A stretch of DNA of 34,179 nucleotides from Anaerolineales bacterium (GTDB lineage: Bacteria > Chloroflexota > Anaerolineae > Anaerolineales > Villigracilaceae). The first letter of the stretch is position 1, and each line of letters begins with the position of its first letter. Shown in pieces: positions 1 to 7,503 of the stretch. Both the position numbers and the translations under genes were made by a program. The notes under the pieces were generated by a model. It had not been told where the DNA came from and searched no databases. It was given only the letters and a program-made list of their open reading frames with translations. The stretch covers positions 1 through 34,179 of the forward strand of contig JASEHI010000024.1 in the NCBI GenBank assembly GCA_030018695.1. The letters run 5' to 3'.

Positions 1-139
1 CCTTCGCTAAAATTTGGCGTAGGACAATTCTATAGAATTGTCCCACAAGATACCGCCAGATATGGTGTGCTTCAATAAATTCATCCTATATTTGGTGCAA
101 CAAAAAAACTATTGCGCTACGAATCAAAATTGGCGAAGG
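1..139. repeat. Possible small inverted-repeat element with internal palindrome
   Basis: The first ten bases (CCTTCGCTAA) recur in inverted form at 130-139 with one mismatch (TTGGCGAAGG), and the similarity continues loosely inward, so 1-139 resembles a short element with imperfect terminal inverted repeats. It contains a perfect 22-bp palindrome at 22-43, extending to 28 bp (19-46) with one mismatched pair. No gene lies here. The left end coincides with the window edge, so the true boundary is unknown. Confidence 0.3.
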
Positions 140-160
140 TGTTGAAAACGCAATATTTTT

Positions 161-188
161 AGAGGGGCGAGGACAACCTCGCCCCTCT
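161..188 (-). terminator. Stem-loop downstream of the substrate-binding protein gene
   Basis: A perfect 12-bp GC-rich stem (161-172 with 177-188) closes a 4-nt loop, 34 nt past the stop codon of the minus-strand gene ending at 222. On the minus strand it is followed by an A-rich tract and not a U tract, so it is not a textbook intrinsic terminator. It may act as a 3' stabilising or attenuating hairpin. Confidence 0.4.
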
Positions 189-221
189 TTGGTAAATGTT
201 TTAACAGGCGAAATGCGAAGA

Positions 222-1442
222 CTAGGGCCAAATGCGCTCGGGCGGGTATTCGCCGGCGTGGTATTCATACACGGCAATAACCGGATCTGCGCAGTCGCCC
301 GTAGGCGTGCAGGTCAGGTTGCCGGTCAGGCCCTTGAAGTCTTTGGTGGCGTACAGGGCATCGCGCAGCGCCTGGCGGCCGATGTGCAATGTGCCGTCCG
401 CATCCTTCACTGCGACCTTCTCGATGGCTGCGAAGATTATATTCGCCGCGTCGAAAGCGTGGGCGTGGAAGATACTGATCGGTATGGTGCCGAACATTTC
501 CTGATATTTTGGCAGGAACACGCTGTCATATTCAGCCGCGAAGGCCTCGAGGTCAGGGCTGGAGACGAACAGTCCCTCGACTGCCGCGCCAGCGCCCTCG
601 ACAACGTCAGACGAGAACATGCCGTCGGCGCCCATCAGGACGGTCTCCTCCAGGCCGGGCACTTCCTTGGCCTGGCGAGTGATCAGAGCGCCCGCCTTGA
701 CGAAGATGGGGTAGTAGATTAACTGCGGCTGGTCGGCGGCGATCTTGGTCAGCGCGGACTTGAAGTCGGTGGCGTCCTTGTCAACCGCTTCCCTTGAGGT
801 GATGGTGCCGCCCAATTCTACGAACGAATTGGCGAAGACCTCCGCCAGTTTCTCGGCGTACAGGCTGCCGTCATGGATGGTGGCGGCCTTGGTGACCTTC
901 AAGAACTCGAAGGCGAATTTAGCCGCGGCCGCGCCCTGATGCAGGTCGCTGTGCGCCGTGCGCAGGTAGCCGGGGTGGTTGTTTGGGTTGCCGGCAATGG
1001 TCAGGTCGGGAGCGGTATTGGAGGGCGAGACGATCGTGAAACCGGCCTGCGAGAGCAGCGGTACGGCCACGCGGGCCGCGCTGGAGCACGAAGTCCCGAT
1101 GACGGCTACGAGGCTCGGGTCGGCGGATAGCTTGGTGCCGGCCGCCTGGCCGCCTTCAGCAGAGCAGCCGTCATCCTCGCCGGTCAGTTTAACGTCATGG
1201 CCGAGCAGCTTGCCCTTCATGGCAATGGCAACATCGATGCCGTTGCGTGTGTCAATGCCCAGGGTCTCATCTGGACCCGCAATAACCAAGGCATAGGCAA
1301 TGTGGATGGGGTCGCCAGGGGCGACATCCACGCAGCCGATGGCGTCGGTGCACTCATAGGGTTTGGCTTTCGGGGCGCAAGCCGCGATGAGCATGCTGAC
1401 GACGATTACTAGAGAAAACACGACAAACAAACGTTTAGACAT
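222..1442 (-). CDS. ABC transporter substrate-binding lipoprotein, LivK type (branched-chain amino acid or similar)
   Basis: A 406-residue periplasmic-binding-protein type I (Peripla_BP_6/LivK) protein. It starts with a basic n-region, a hydrophobic segment and a lipobox ending LIAAC, so the mature protein is probably lipid-anchored outside the membrane and delivers ligand to an ABC importer. Family signatures include the GIDTRNGIDVAIA stretch and VAVIGTSCSSAARVAVPLLSQAG. I start at the ATG at 1442 because AGGAGG lies 6 nt upstream (1449-1454); an in-frame ATG at 1457 would put that ribosome site inside the gene. No permease or ATPase genes are in the window, so it is an orphan or the end of an operon. 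The ligand is unproven: LivK homologues also bind amides, urea or aromatic acids. Confidence 0.88.
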   Translation of the reverse strand: MSKRLFVVFSLVIVVSMLIAACAPKAKPYECTDAIGCVDVAPGDPIHIAYALVIAGPDETLGIDTRNGIDVAIAMKGKLLGHDVKLTGEDDGCSAEGGQAAGTKLSADPSLVAVIGTSCSSAARVAVPLLSQAGFTIVSPSNTAPDLTIAGNPNNHPGYLRTAHSDLHQGAAAAKFAFEFLKVTKAATIHDGSLYAEKLAEVFANSFVELGGTITSREAVDKDATDFKSALTKIAADQPQLIYYPIFVKAGALITRQAKEVPGLEETVLMGADGMFSSDVVEGAGAAVEGLFVSSPDLEAFAAEYDSVFLPKYQEMFGTIPISIFHAHAFDAANIIFAAIEKVAVKDADGTLHIGRQALRDALYATKDFKGLTGNLTCTPTGDCADPVIAVYEYHAGEYPPERIWP

Positions 1443-1602
1443 CTTCTTCCTCCTCATATGGTTGGTTGAATGTTTCTTTACTCATCGAAAATCAAGTATA
1501 TGGTATTATCGCCGCAGCCTCACCTCCTTTCGTTCATTTGTAATATCTCTTGGGTAGCATACCTACAATCTTACAGTATATCACGGGTTAGGTCAAGTGG
1601 AA
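1443..1602. other. Intergenic leader region with an orphan Shine-Dalgarno-like motif
   Basis: This short gap lies between two minus-strand genes. On the minus strand 1520-1530 reads AAAGGAGGTGA, a perfect match to the extended Shine-Dalgarno sequence, but no ATG, GTG or TTG follows at usable spacing. It is about 80 nt upstream of the livK-like start, which has its own AGGAGG. I see no clear promoter hexamers. Confidence 0.3.
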
Positions 1603-3012
1603 TTAATGCGGGAATTTCTTCTCCAGCCATTCTTGTGGGTCAACTTGTATACCATTAACCCAAATCTCCCAATGAAGATGCGGGCCGGTGACGCGCCCTG
1701 TGCCGCCGACCTTGCCGATAATATCTCCTCTCTCGACCTTCTGACCGACCTGGACCAGGATCTCGGATTGGTGCCAGAAGCTGCTAAAGACGCCCCAGCC
1801 ATGATCAATCAGGGTCGCGTTCCCGCGGACTTCGAGCGGGCCAGCAAAAACGACCACCCCCGGCGCCGGTGCAGTGATCGGCAGGCCAGTTCCGCCTCCG
1901 AAGTCCAGGCCGGTGTGAAAGCCAAGCAATATTTCGTGGCTGCCGATGGCTTTATACTCGCGCCGTTTGCCAAACGTGGAAGTGAATGAATCCGGGAAGT
2001 ACGCCGGACTTTGAAAGACCCCGTTCCAGAAGCGTTGCGCTGTGATCGAAGAAACAAGCTCCAGGATTTGCGCATTCTCCGGTTCAGTCACCGCCGGGTC
2101 AATCGTCTTGAGCTCGACGAATAAGGTTTCCTGGCGATAATACCCGGAAGCAATAAGCACGTTTTGTTCAAATGACTGGCTGCTGCCGTCGGCGAGCGTG
2201 GCCTCCAGGCGAAGCGGATAAATGCCCGGTTCAAGCATGGCATGGACGCCCTGCAAAGCCACCCAGGAGTTGCCATTCATTTGGAAGAAGTTCAGGGGAT
2301 TGTCAACCAGCATCCCCCCCAAGGTCACGGGTTCTGTGACGGTGGTAAGGATTTGTACCGTGATGCCTTGCACGAGCGGAAGAGGGGTCACGTTGACCGA
2401 AGAGAACGCGGCGGGCAATCCGGTTGGTTTGGCGTCGGAGCTGCCGGAGGGGAGATAAAGCACGTCGTCGGGCAGGCCGGCCCAGGTCCCGGGGAGACGA
2501 TTGATCTCGGCCAGAGTCCACGCGTCTGTTGCCTGGCGTACCGCCAGTTCAAGTAAGGTTTCACCTGGTTTCAGATTCGAGCGCGCCGGCCAGGCAGGTT
2601 GTTCGTCTTGTTGCAGGATGATTAGTTTTGCGCCAGCGTATAGCTCTGTGGGGCTGAGGATGTGGTTCAATTTTTTCAGCAGCGCTTCGTCAACGCGGTA
2701 CTGTCGGCTCAGGCTGCGCAGTGTTTCCCCAAATGGAACGATTTTAGTGATCAGTGTGCCGCTCAACCCTTCCAATCCGGGGATAACCAGGCGATCGCCG
2801 ATGTAGATATCGGCATTTGGCAGGCCATTGGCGAGCATTATGTCATTGATGCCAGTGTTGAAGAGCGCGGCAATGTCCCAGAGGGTATCGCCGGCTTGGA
2901 CGATATACAGCGGGCCGGCCGGCGATGCCGGTGTGGGTGTTTGAGCTGAGGCAGTCCGGGTCGAAAATGTCAGCAGCAGGCTGAGGGCGATGATGAAAAG
3001 ACGTTTACGCAT
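1603..3012 (-). CDS. Secreted LysM-repeat M23 peptidoglycan endopeptidase
   Basis: A 469-residue exported cell-wall hydrolase. Residues 1-23 form a Sec signal peptide ending in ASA. A first LysM domain (about 35-78, VQAGDTLWDIAALFNTG) is followed by a second (about 90-133) and a diverged third (about 145-188); LysM modules bind peptidoglycan glycan. After a middle region of about 150 residues comes a C-terminal M23 (lysostaphin-type) zinc peptidase with H366-T-G-L-D370, FWH, and H445-L-H447-W, so both zinc motifs (HxxxD and HxH) are intact. It should cut peptide cross-links or act as a divisome/elongasome activator. Its ATG overlaps the stop of the upstream DUF192 gene by 8 nt (ATGCGTAA), which implies translational coupling. 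Confidence 0.93.
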   Translation of the reverse strand: MRKRLFIIALSLLLTFSTRTASAQTPTPASPAGPLYIVQAGDTLWDIAALFNTGINDIMLANGLPNADIYIGDRLVIPGLEGLSGTLITKIVPFGETLRSLSRQYRVDEALLKKLNHILSPTELYAGAKLIILQQDEQPAWPARSNLKPGETLLELAVRQATDAWTLAEINRLPGTWAGLPDDVLYLPSGSSDAKPTGLPAAFSSVNVTPLPLVQGITVQILTTVTEPVTLGGMLVDNPLNFFQMNGNSWVALQGVHAMLEPGIYPLRLEATLADGSSQSFEQNVLIASGYYRQETLFVELKTIDPAVTEPENAQILELVSSITAQRFWNGVFQSPAYFPDSFTSTFGKRREYKAIGSHEILLGFHTGLDFGGGTGLPITAPAPGVVVFAGPLEVRGNATLIDHGWGVFSSFWHQSEILVQVGQKVERGDIIGKVGGTGRVTGPHLHWEIWVNGIQVDPQEWLEKKFPH

Positions 3013-3376
3013 TTTGGAAAGTTACCTTGTCGCCGATCTGGAACTCCCTGATCCGTTCAGGGTGGATTTCCAGGATGTATTTTGCCGGTCGGTGGGGGAA
3101 GTAGGCCGGATGCCAGGCTTTCGCATGGGCGATGTCAACGACGGTGTAGTTTGCATCGAGCCAGATGATGCCCAGATCCATGCAGACCGCCAGCATGTGA
3201 ATGGCAGCCTCGAGACGGTTTTGACGCGCCTGCACAAGGAGCAAGCCCTCGTCCGGCGCGATGCGGCTGCGAAAAGTCAAACCGCGCAAGCGACCGAAGA
3301 AACTGTCGCAATAGGTTGCCTGCAGGGGGGCTTTAAGTGGGCGGCTGTGATTTAGGATTTGAATCTGGCGAGGCAT
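3005..3376 (-). CDS. DUF192 (UPF0127) family protein
   Basis: A protein of about 123 residues matching the DUF192/COG1430 pattern: RGLTFRS near the N-terminus, then DEGLLLVQ, IHMLAVCMDLGIIWLD, and a C-terminal ILEIHPERIREFQIGDKVTF. The family is a small beta-barrel of unknown biochemical role, often secreted or next to envelope genes. An upstream in-frame ATG at 3397 lies inside the dispersed repeat at 3381-3432, so I prefer the ATG at 3376; neither start has a strong ribosome site. The stop overlaps the start of the M23 peptidase gene, so the two form a coupled pair and may share an envelope task (inference). Confidence 0.8.
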   Translation of the reverse strand: MPRQIQILNHSRPLKAPLQATYCDSFFGRLRGLTFRSRIAPDEGLLLVQARQNRLEAAIHMLAVCMDLGIIWLDANYTVVDIAHAKAWHPAYFPHRPAKYILEIHPERIREFQIGDKVTFQNA

Positions 3377-3380
3377 ATGG

Positions 3381-3432
3381 CGTAACGCGGAATTCATTCC
3401 GCAACCAGAGGGCGATATGAATATCGCGCTAC
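3381..3432. repeat. Dispersed double-hairpin repeat, copy 1
   Basis: This copy has two tiny hairpins in tandem: GCGGAAT-TC-ATTCCGC and GCGATAT-GA-ATATCGC, separated by about 8 nt. Near-identical copies lie at 12135-12184 and 18786-18836. Here it sits just upstream of the DUF192 start codon and downstream of the response regulator terminator. The structure resembles REP/MITE-like palindromic units. Confidence 0.75.
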
Positions 3433-3443
3433 AAAATTAGGAA

Positions 3444-3468
3444 AACGGGGCGTTTTTTTCGCCCCGTT
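3444..3468 (-). terminator. Intrinsic terminator of the response regulator gene
   Basis: A 9-bp GC-rich stem (3444-3452 with 3460-3468) has a 7-nt loop. Read on the minus strand the stem is followed by TTTTCC and then further T-rich sequence. It lies 15 nt beyond the stop of the response regulator gene at 3483. Confidence 0.6.
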
Positions 3469-3482
3469 CGGGTTAGCTGTAT

Positions 3483-3875
3483 TTAGGCTGCTTTCTTGCC
3501 AAGAACAGTATCTATGCTGGCTAATAATTCCTGTGGACTGAACGGTTTGGCGATGTAATCGTCCACCTTGGCGATATGCAGACCGAGGACTTTATCAATG
3601 CTCTGGGCTTTAGCCGTTACTACGATGACAGGAATATCGCGGGTCGCCTCGTCAGCTTTCATCTGCTGGTAGACTTCCCAACCGCCCATATCTGGCATCA
3701 TTAGATCGAGAAGGATGAGGTCCGGCTTTTCTTTGCGGATCATCTCCAGTCCTTCGAGACCGCCATTGGCACCCTTGACCTCAAAACCACGCCGGCCAAG
3801 GATGAGACGAATCAGATCTATCATTTCTGCTTCGTCTTCGATGCATAAGACACGTTTTGGTGGTGTATCTGTCAT
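3483..3875 (-). CDS. Single-domain response regulator (CheY-like receiver)
   Basis: A 130-residue protein consisting of one receiver domain and no output domain. It carries the acidic pair E13-D14, the phosphoacceptor D57 in LILLDLMMPDMGGWEV, the switch Thr (T87 in VIVVTAK) and the conserved lysine K110 in YIAKPF, so all residues for phosphorylation are present. It presumably relays phosphate in a phosphorelay or binds a partner protein directly. No histidine kinase lies in the window, so its partner is unknown. It stands alone between its own promoter region and a terminator. Confidence 0.93.
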   Translation of the reverse strand: MTDTPPKRVLCIEDEAEMIDLIRLILGRRGFEVKGANGGLEGLEMIRKEKPDLILLDLMMPDMGGWEVYQQMKADEATRDIPVIVVTAKAQSIDKVLGLHIAKVDDYIAKPFSPQELLASIDTVLGKKAA

Positions 3876-3954
3876 AGTCGCAACCCGTTAGTGAATGAGA
3901 AAATTACCTGGAATGTTCATCATGACTGGGCGCTAAATCGCATGGCTTGTGCAT

Positions 3955-3963
3955 ATTATAGCA
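3955..3963 (-). promoter_or_regulatory. Extended -10 promoter for the response regulator
   Basis: On the minus strand the sequence reads TGCTATAAT, a TGn extended -10 element with a perfect TATAAT. It would start transcription near 3948, giving a leader of about 73 nt before the ATG at 3875. I see no good -35 box. Confidence 0.5.
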
Positions 3964-3995
3964 TAATTGAGTGGTTAAGTTTTTACCAGAGGTAG

Positions 3996-4015
3996 GGCAG
4001 GTTTCCATACCTGCC
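3996..4015. other. Hairpin in the 335-nt divergent intergenic region
   Basis: The gap at 3876-4210 separates the divergent response regulator and ftsH genes. Besides a promoter for each gene it holds this hairpin (GGCAGGT, 6-nt loop, ACCTGCC). The stretch 4020-4150 shows nothing I can assign. Confidence 0.4.
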
Positions 4016-4177
4016 GAGGTGGATGGCTGTCGTGCTGCATAACTGCTCAACCTGATTGTCATTTCGGGAGAGTGTGAGCCGCTTTTTCAGTGGTCTCAAT
4101 TTATTAAATGATATACACCCAATTTATTAGAACTTTATATAAGATATTAGCTTGGTCTGGCTCAGATGTGTATAGGT

Positions 4178-4186
4178 TGGTATAAT
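4178..4186 (+). promoter_or_regulatory. Extended -10 promoter and ribosome site of ftsH
   Basis: TGGTATAAT is a perfect TGn-TATAAT extended -10 element, predicting a start near 4193. GGAGG at 4201-4205 lies 5 nt before the GTG start codon at 4211, so the leader would be only about 18 nt. Confidence 0.6.
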
Positions 4187-4210
4187 CAACAAGTCTAATC
4201 GGAGGTATTT

Positions 4211-7200
4211 GTGAATTCACGCAACCAGTCGTATATTATTTATCTCTTGCTGTTCATTGCTATCGTGGCGATGGTTTACGTTAACATCCGGCAACAGCCA
4301 GGTGTTCAGGAGCCATTGACCATCAATCAATTGGCAGCTTTGATTAAGCAGGAAAAGGTCTCGCGCATTATCATCAATAACGATAACAAATTACAGGTTA
4401 TTTTTCGTGGTGATAATGGGAATATCGAAAAAACAGCTCAAAAGGAAGCTGAGACCACCCTTGTCTCTCAATTGGTTGATCTCGGTGTCACACCCGAACA
4501 GCTTGCTCCCGGCAAAATCCAAGTGGAGGTAAAACCGCCCAGCTCATGGGTTAGCTTTATGACCGTTGCGAGTTATGTCCTCCCCTTCCTGCTGCTCGGT
4601 GGGCTTTTCTGGTTCATATTTCGCCAGGCGCAAGGCAGTAATAGCGCCGCAATGTCATTTGGCAAGTCACGTGCGCGCATGTTCAATAGCGATCATCCGA
4701 CAGTGACGTTCGAGGATGTAGCCGGCGTCGAAGAATCCAAGGAAGAATTAAAAGAGGTGGTTGAATTTCTACGCGAACCTCAAAAGTTCATCCAATTGGG
4801 CGCCCGCATTCCAAAGGGCGTCCTGCTGGTCGGCCCGCCTGGAACCGGTAAAACCCTCCTGGCGAAAGCCGTTTCAGGAGAGGCGGGCGTCCCGTTCTTT
4901 TCGATCTCCGGCTCAGAGTTTGTGGAGATGTTCGTGGGCGTAGGCGCGTCTGTTACCGGCGATACGCCAATACTGATACGCACCCTCGAAGGTACGCGAC
5001 TCCTGCCTATTGCCGAGTTCGTGGATGGTTATTATCAGAACGGTGCTGATGGCTTTACCGTGCCCGTGAGCGATGTGCAAACCCTGGGCTATGAGGAGAA
5101 GGATTCCAAGTTTAAAGGCTCCCCAAAGCGCTTCTTTGGCCATAGCGCCTGGAAGAACGTCGCTTCCGTTTATCGCCATTGGGTGAGCGAAATCTACGAG
5201 ATTCATTACCTGGGCGGGGTTATTTGCACCACTGGCGACCATAGCATCTTCGTCCGCACGCGGGACGGCATGCAGGCTGTGGCCGCACGGAACTTGAAGC
5301 ATGGTGACGTGTTGGTAAACCTGCCTTTGAAGGTGCGCGGGGAGTATTCGCCGGAGTATGGCACTCCATATGATATTCGGGCACACACTTTCAGCAATCA
5401 GAGAGATACCCAGGAATTGCACATCTGGGACGACGACCCGGCGGCCATTTCCGCCTATGATTTTGCTCTTGAGCAAGAGGGAGTTATGAGCCAGGTTGCC
5501 ATTGGCCGTGCCCTTGGCGTCTCCCAGGCCACAGTGGGCAACTGGCAGCGTGGCATCAATACCCCACGTCCCCTCACCCGTAACCTGGTGGGGCAGGAAT
5601 TGCCAGAGAGCGTCTCTCTGACTCCGGACCTCCTCAAACTCATGGGCTACTATACTGCCGAGGGCCGGGCTACACCACACCTGGAATTCATCTTTGGTGC
5701 TCACGAGGGTGAACTGCACGAGGATTGTATTGCCTCAATGCGCCGGGTCTTTGGCGTGGCACCAACCCTATCGCCTGTTCGCGATAACTCCTTGCGTATC
5801 GCTTTTCCTCGCCCTTTGGGCCGCTTCTTTGCCCGCTATTGTGGGGAGGGGAGCCACAACAAGCACGCGCCAGAACTGCTGTGGCATCTCCCTAAAACAT
5901 ATTTTGTATCCTACCTGGAGGGCTACGCCCGGGGCGATGGATACGTGACGCGAGAAGGTAAGCTCAGCATCACGTCTGCAAGCAAGCAGTTGATCACGGA
6001 GCTAACCTGGCTCTGCGCGATGCATGGCATCAACGCAGGTGTGCGGCACCTGTCACAACCAGGTGGCCGCGTAATCAGGAGCAAACCGCTTCCCGAAGGT
6101 GAGGCCTGGAACCTGATCATTGGCAAGACCAGCAATCCATTTGCGAAGGTCGCTATCCCAAGCCAGGGGAAAAAGCCTGTTGTCCAGGAGGTGATCGTCA
6201 AGCCTTACGAGGGCTATGTCTATGACCTGTGTGGATGCGAGAACGAGGCTTTTTTTGGCGGCGAGAAACCGATCCTGCTGCACAATAGCCGTGTGCGCGA
6301 TCTGTTCGAGCAGGCCAAGCGTCATTCACCTTGTATTGTCTTCGTGGATGAAATCGACGCGGTCGGCCGCCAACGCGGCGCCGGCCTGGGCGGTTCGCAC
6401 GATGAACGCGAGCAGACCCTGAATCAGATGCTGGTCGAGATGGATGGCTTTGACACGGATACCAATGTCATCATCATGGCAGCCACCAACCGCCCCGACA
6501 TCCTTGACCCGGCCTTGCTGCGCCCCGGTCGTTTCGACCGCCGCGTGGTTCTGGATCGCCCGGACATGCGCGGGCGTGAAGCCATCCTGCGCGTGCATGT
6601 CAAGGGCAAGCCGTTGGAGCCGGAGGTTGACCTGGGGACAATTGCACGCGGCACACCTGGTTTCGTCGGCGCCGATCTGGAAAATACCGTCAACGAGGCG
6701 GCCATCCTTGCGGCGCGGCGTAATAAAAAATCCATCGGCCAGCCTGAATTTGAAGAAGCCATCGAGCGCGTGGTCATGGGGCCCGAACGCAAGAGCCGGC
6801 TGATCAGCGCGGAAGAAAAACGCATCATCGCCTATCACGAAGCGGGTCATGCGGTGGTAATCAATGCCATCCCTGAGGCGGATCCTGTTCAAAAAATCAC
6901 TATTGTTGGGCGCGGACAGGCCGAGGGCATCACCTGGTACCGCCCGGAGGAGGATCGTGTCCTGACTTCGCGTAAAAAAATGGTTGCGCAACTGTCCGCT
7001 TTACTCGGTGGTCGGGCGGCCGAGGCGCTTGTATTCGACGATATTACCTCCGGCGCATCCAGCGACCTCGCCCAGGTGACCAAGATCGCCCGCAATATGG
7101 TCACGCGTTGGGGCATGAGCGGCGAATTGGGCCAGATGACTTACGGCCAGAAAGAGGAATTGATCTTCCTTGGCCGTGAGATTTCAGAGCAACGCGATTA

Positions 7201-7414
7201 TTCCGAATCGATCGCGCAGCAAATTGACAAGGAAGTACGCAAATTGGTTGATGATGCCTATACTCAGGCGCAAAAGATCTTGAAGAAATATAAGGCTGAA
7301 TTGGATGCAATCGCCAATCGCCTGCTCGAGGTGGAGACCCTGACGCGTGAAGAATTCGAGAAAATCTTCCCGCCGCCGGTCCCGAAGAAGAGTGGCACAC
7401 CGCAGATGGCATAA
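4211..7414 (+). CDS. ftsH: ATP-dependent zinc metalloprotease FtsH, interrupted by an intein
   Basis: The membrane-anchored AAA+ protease that extracts and degrades membrane and unstable soluble proteins as a hexamer. The precursor is 1067 residues; removing the intein (247-692) leaves 621, the usual FtsH length. TM1 is about 9-26 and TM2 about 115-137, with the small extracytoplasmic domain between. Walker A is GPPGTGKT (208-215) and the pore loop is MFVG (240-243). After the intein come Walker B (IVFVDE, 709-714), the SRH region ending [10 protein letters not shown], and the M41 peptidase motif H876-E-A-G-H880 with the third zinc ligand probably D952. Translation starts at GTG with a good GGAGG. 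Walker A and B are 446 residues apart in the precursor, so activity should require splicing. The gene is monocistronic. Confidence 0.96.
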   Translation: MNSRNQSYIIYLLLFIAIVAMVYVNIRQQPGVQEPLTINQLAALIKQEKVSRIIINNDNKLQVIFRGDNGNIEKTAQKEAETTLVSQLVDLGVTPEQLAPGKIQVEVKPPSSWVSFMTVASYVLPFLLLGGLFWFIFRQAQGSNSAAMSFGKSRARMFNSDHPTVTFEDVAGVEESKEELKEVVEFLREPQKFIQLGARIPKGVLLVGPPGTGKTLLAKAVSGEAGVPFFSISGSEFVEMFVGVGASVTGDTPILIRTLEGTRLLPIAEFVDGYYQNGADGFTVPVSDVQTLGYEEKDSKFKGSPKRFFGHSAWKNVASVYRHWVSEIYEIHYLGGVICTTGDHSIFVRTRDGMQAVAARNLKHGDVLVNLPLKVRGEYSPEYGTPYDIRAHTFSNQRDTQELHIWDDDPAAISAYDFALEQEGVMSQVAIGRALGVSQATVGNWQRGINTPRPLTRNLVGQELPESVSLTPDLLKLMGYYTAEGRATPHLEFIFGAHEGELHEDCIASMRRVFGVAPTLSPVRDNSLRIAFPRPLGRFFARYCGEGSHNKHAPELLWHLPKTYFVSYLEGYARGDGYVTREGKLSITSASKQLITELTWLCAMHGINAGVRHLSQPGGRVIRSKPLPEGEAWNLIIGKTSNPFAKVAIPSQGKKPVVQEVIVKPYEGYVYDLCGCENEAFFGGEKPILLHNSRVRDLFEQAKRHSPCIVFVDEIDAVGRQRGAGLGGSHDEREQTLNQMLVEMDGFDTDTNVIIMAATNRPDILDPALLRPGRFDRRVVLDRPDMRGREAILRVHVKGKPLEPEVDLGTIARGTPGFVGADLENTVNEAAILAARRNKKSIGQPEFEEAIERVVMGPERKSRLISAEEKRIIAYHEAGHAVVINAIPEADPVQKITIVGRGQAEGITWYRPEEDRVLTSRKKMVAQLSALLGGRAAEALVFDDITSGASSDLAQVTKIARNMVTRWGMSGELGQMTYGQKEELIFLGREISEQRDYSESIAQQIDKEVRKLVDDAYTQAQKILKKYKAELDAIANRLLEVETLTREEFEKIFPPPVPKKSGTPQMA
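4949..6286 (+). other. In-frame intein with HTH and LAGLIDADG homing endonuclease
   Basis: The 446-residue intein occupies precursor residues 247-692, inserted in the conserved GVGA/SRVRDLF of FtsH. Its first residue is Ser (block [12 protein letters not shown]). Block B has T341-G-D-H344. A helix-turn-helix-like segment spans about 426-448 ([19 protein letters not shown]). Two LAGLIDADG-type motifs follow, LMGYYTAEG (acidic E484) and LEGYARGDG (acidic D576). Block F is VYDLCGC, and block G ends PILLHN before Ser+1 (S693). All splicing residues and both predicted nuclease acidic residues are present, so both protein splicing and DNA cleavage look possible. Joining the exteins restores an uninterrupted FtsH sequence, which fixes the borders. 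Confidence 0.95.
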
Positions 7415-7442
7415 GTGCGTAAAGACGTAAAACGTGAAACGT

Positions 7443-7476
7443 AAAAAACCTCTCGGATAATCACGAGAGGTTTTTT
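7443..7476. terminator. Bidirectional intrinsic terminator between ftsH and the acyl-CoA ligase gene
   Basis: A 13-bp stem (A-rich then CCTCTCG, 7443-7455, with 7464-7476) has an 8-nt loop and is flanked by an A run and a T run, so it works in both directions for the convergent genes. The surrounding ACGTAAA and TTTACGT repeats (about 7420-7500) extend an imperfect outer stem. Confidence 0.85.
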
Positions 7477-7503
7477 TACGTTTTACGCCTTACGTTTTAC
7501 TGG

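Noticed and set aside
22-43. 22-bp palindrome as an operator for a regulator
   Set aside because: No gene or promoter is visible beside it and it lies within a possible repeat element, so an operator role cannot be supported.
189-722. 177-residue plus-strand frame opposite the livK-like gene
   Set aside because: It overlaps a clear lipoprotein gene with a lipobox and Shine-Dalgarno on the other strand.
3381-3432. CRISPR array made of the hairpin repeats
   Set aside because: The copies are single, kilobases apart and palindromic, with no regular spacers and no cas genes.
4913-5719. 268-residue open frame antisense to the intein
   Set aside because: It lies fully opposite the intein coding sequence, has no recognisable domain and no ribosome site; it is a by-product of the real frame.
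4949-6286. Two separate genes or a frameshifted ftsH
   Set aside because: The frame is continuous, and intein blocks A, B, F and G account exactly for the extra residues.
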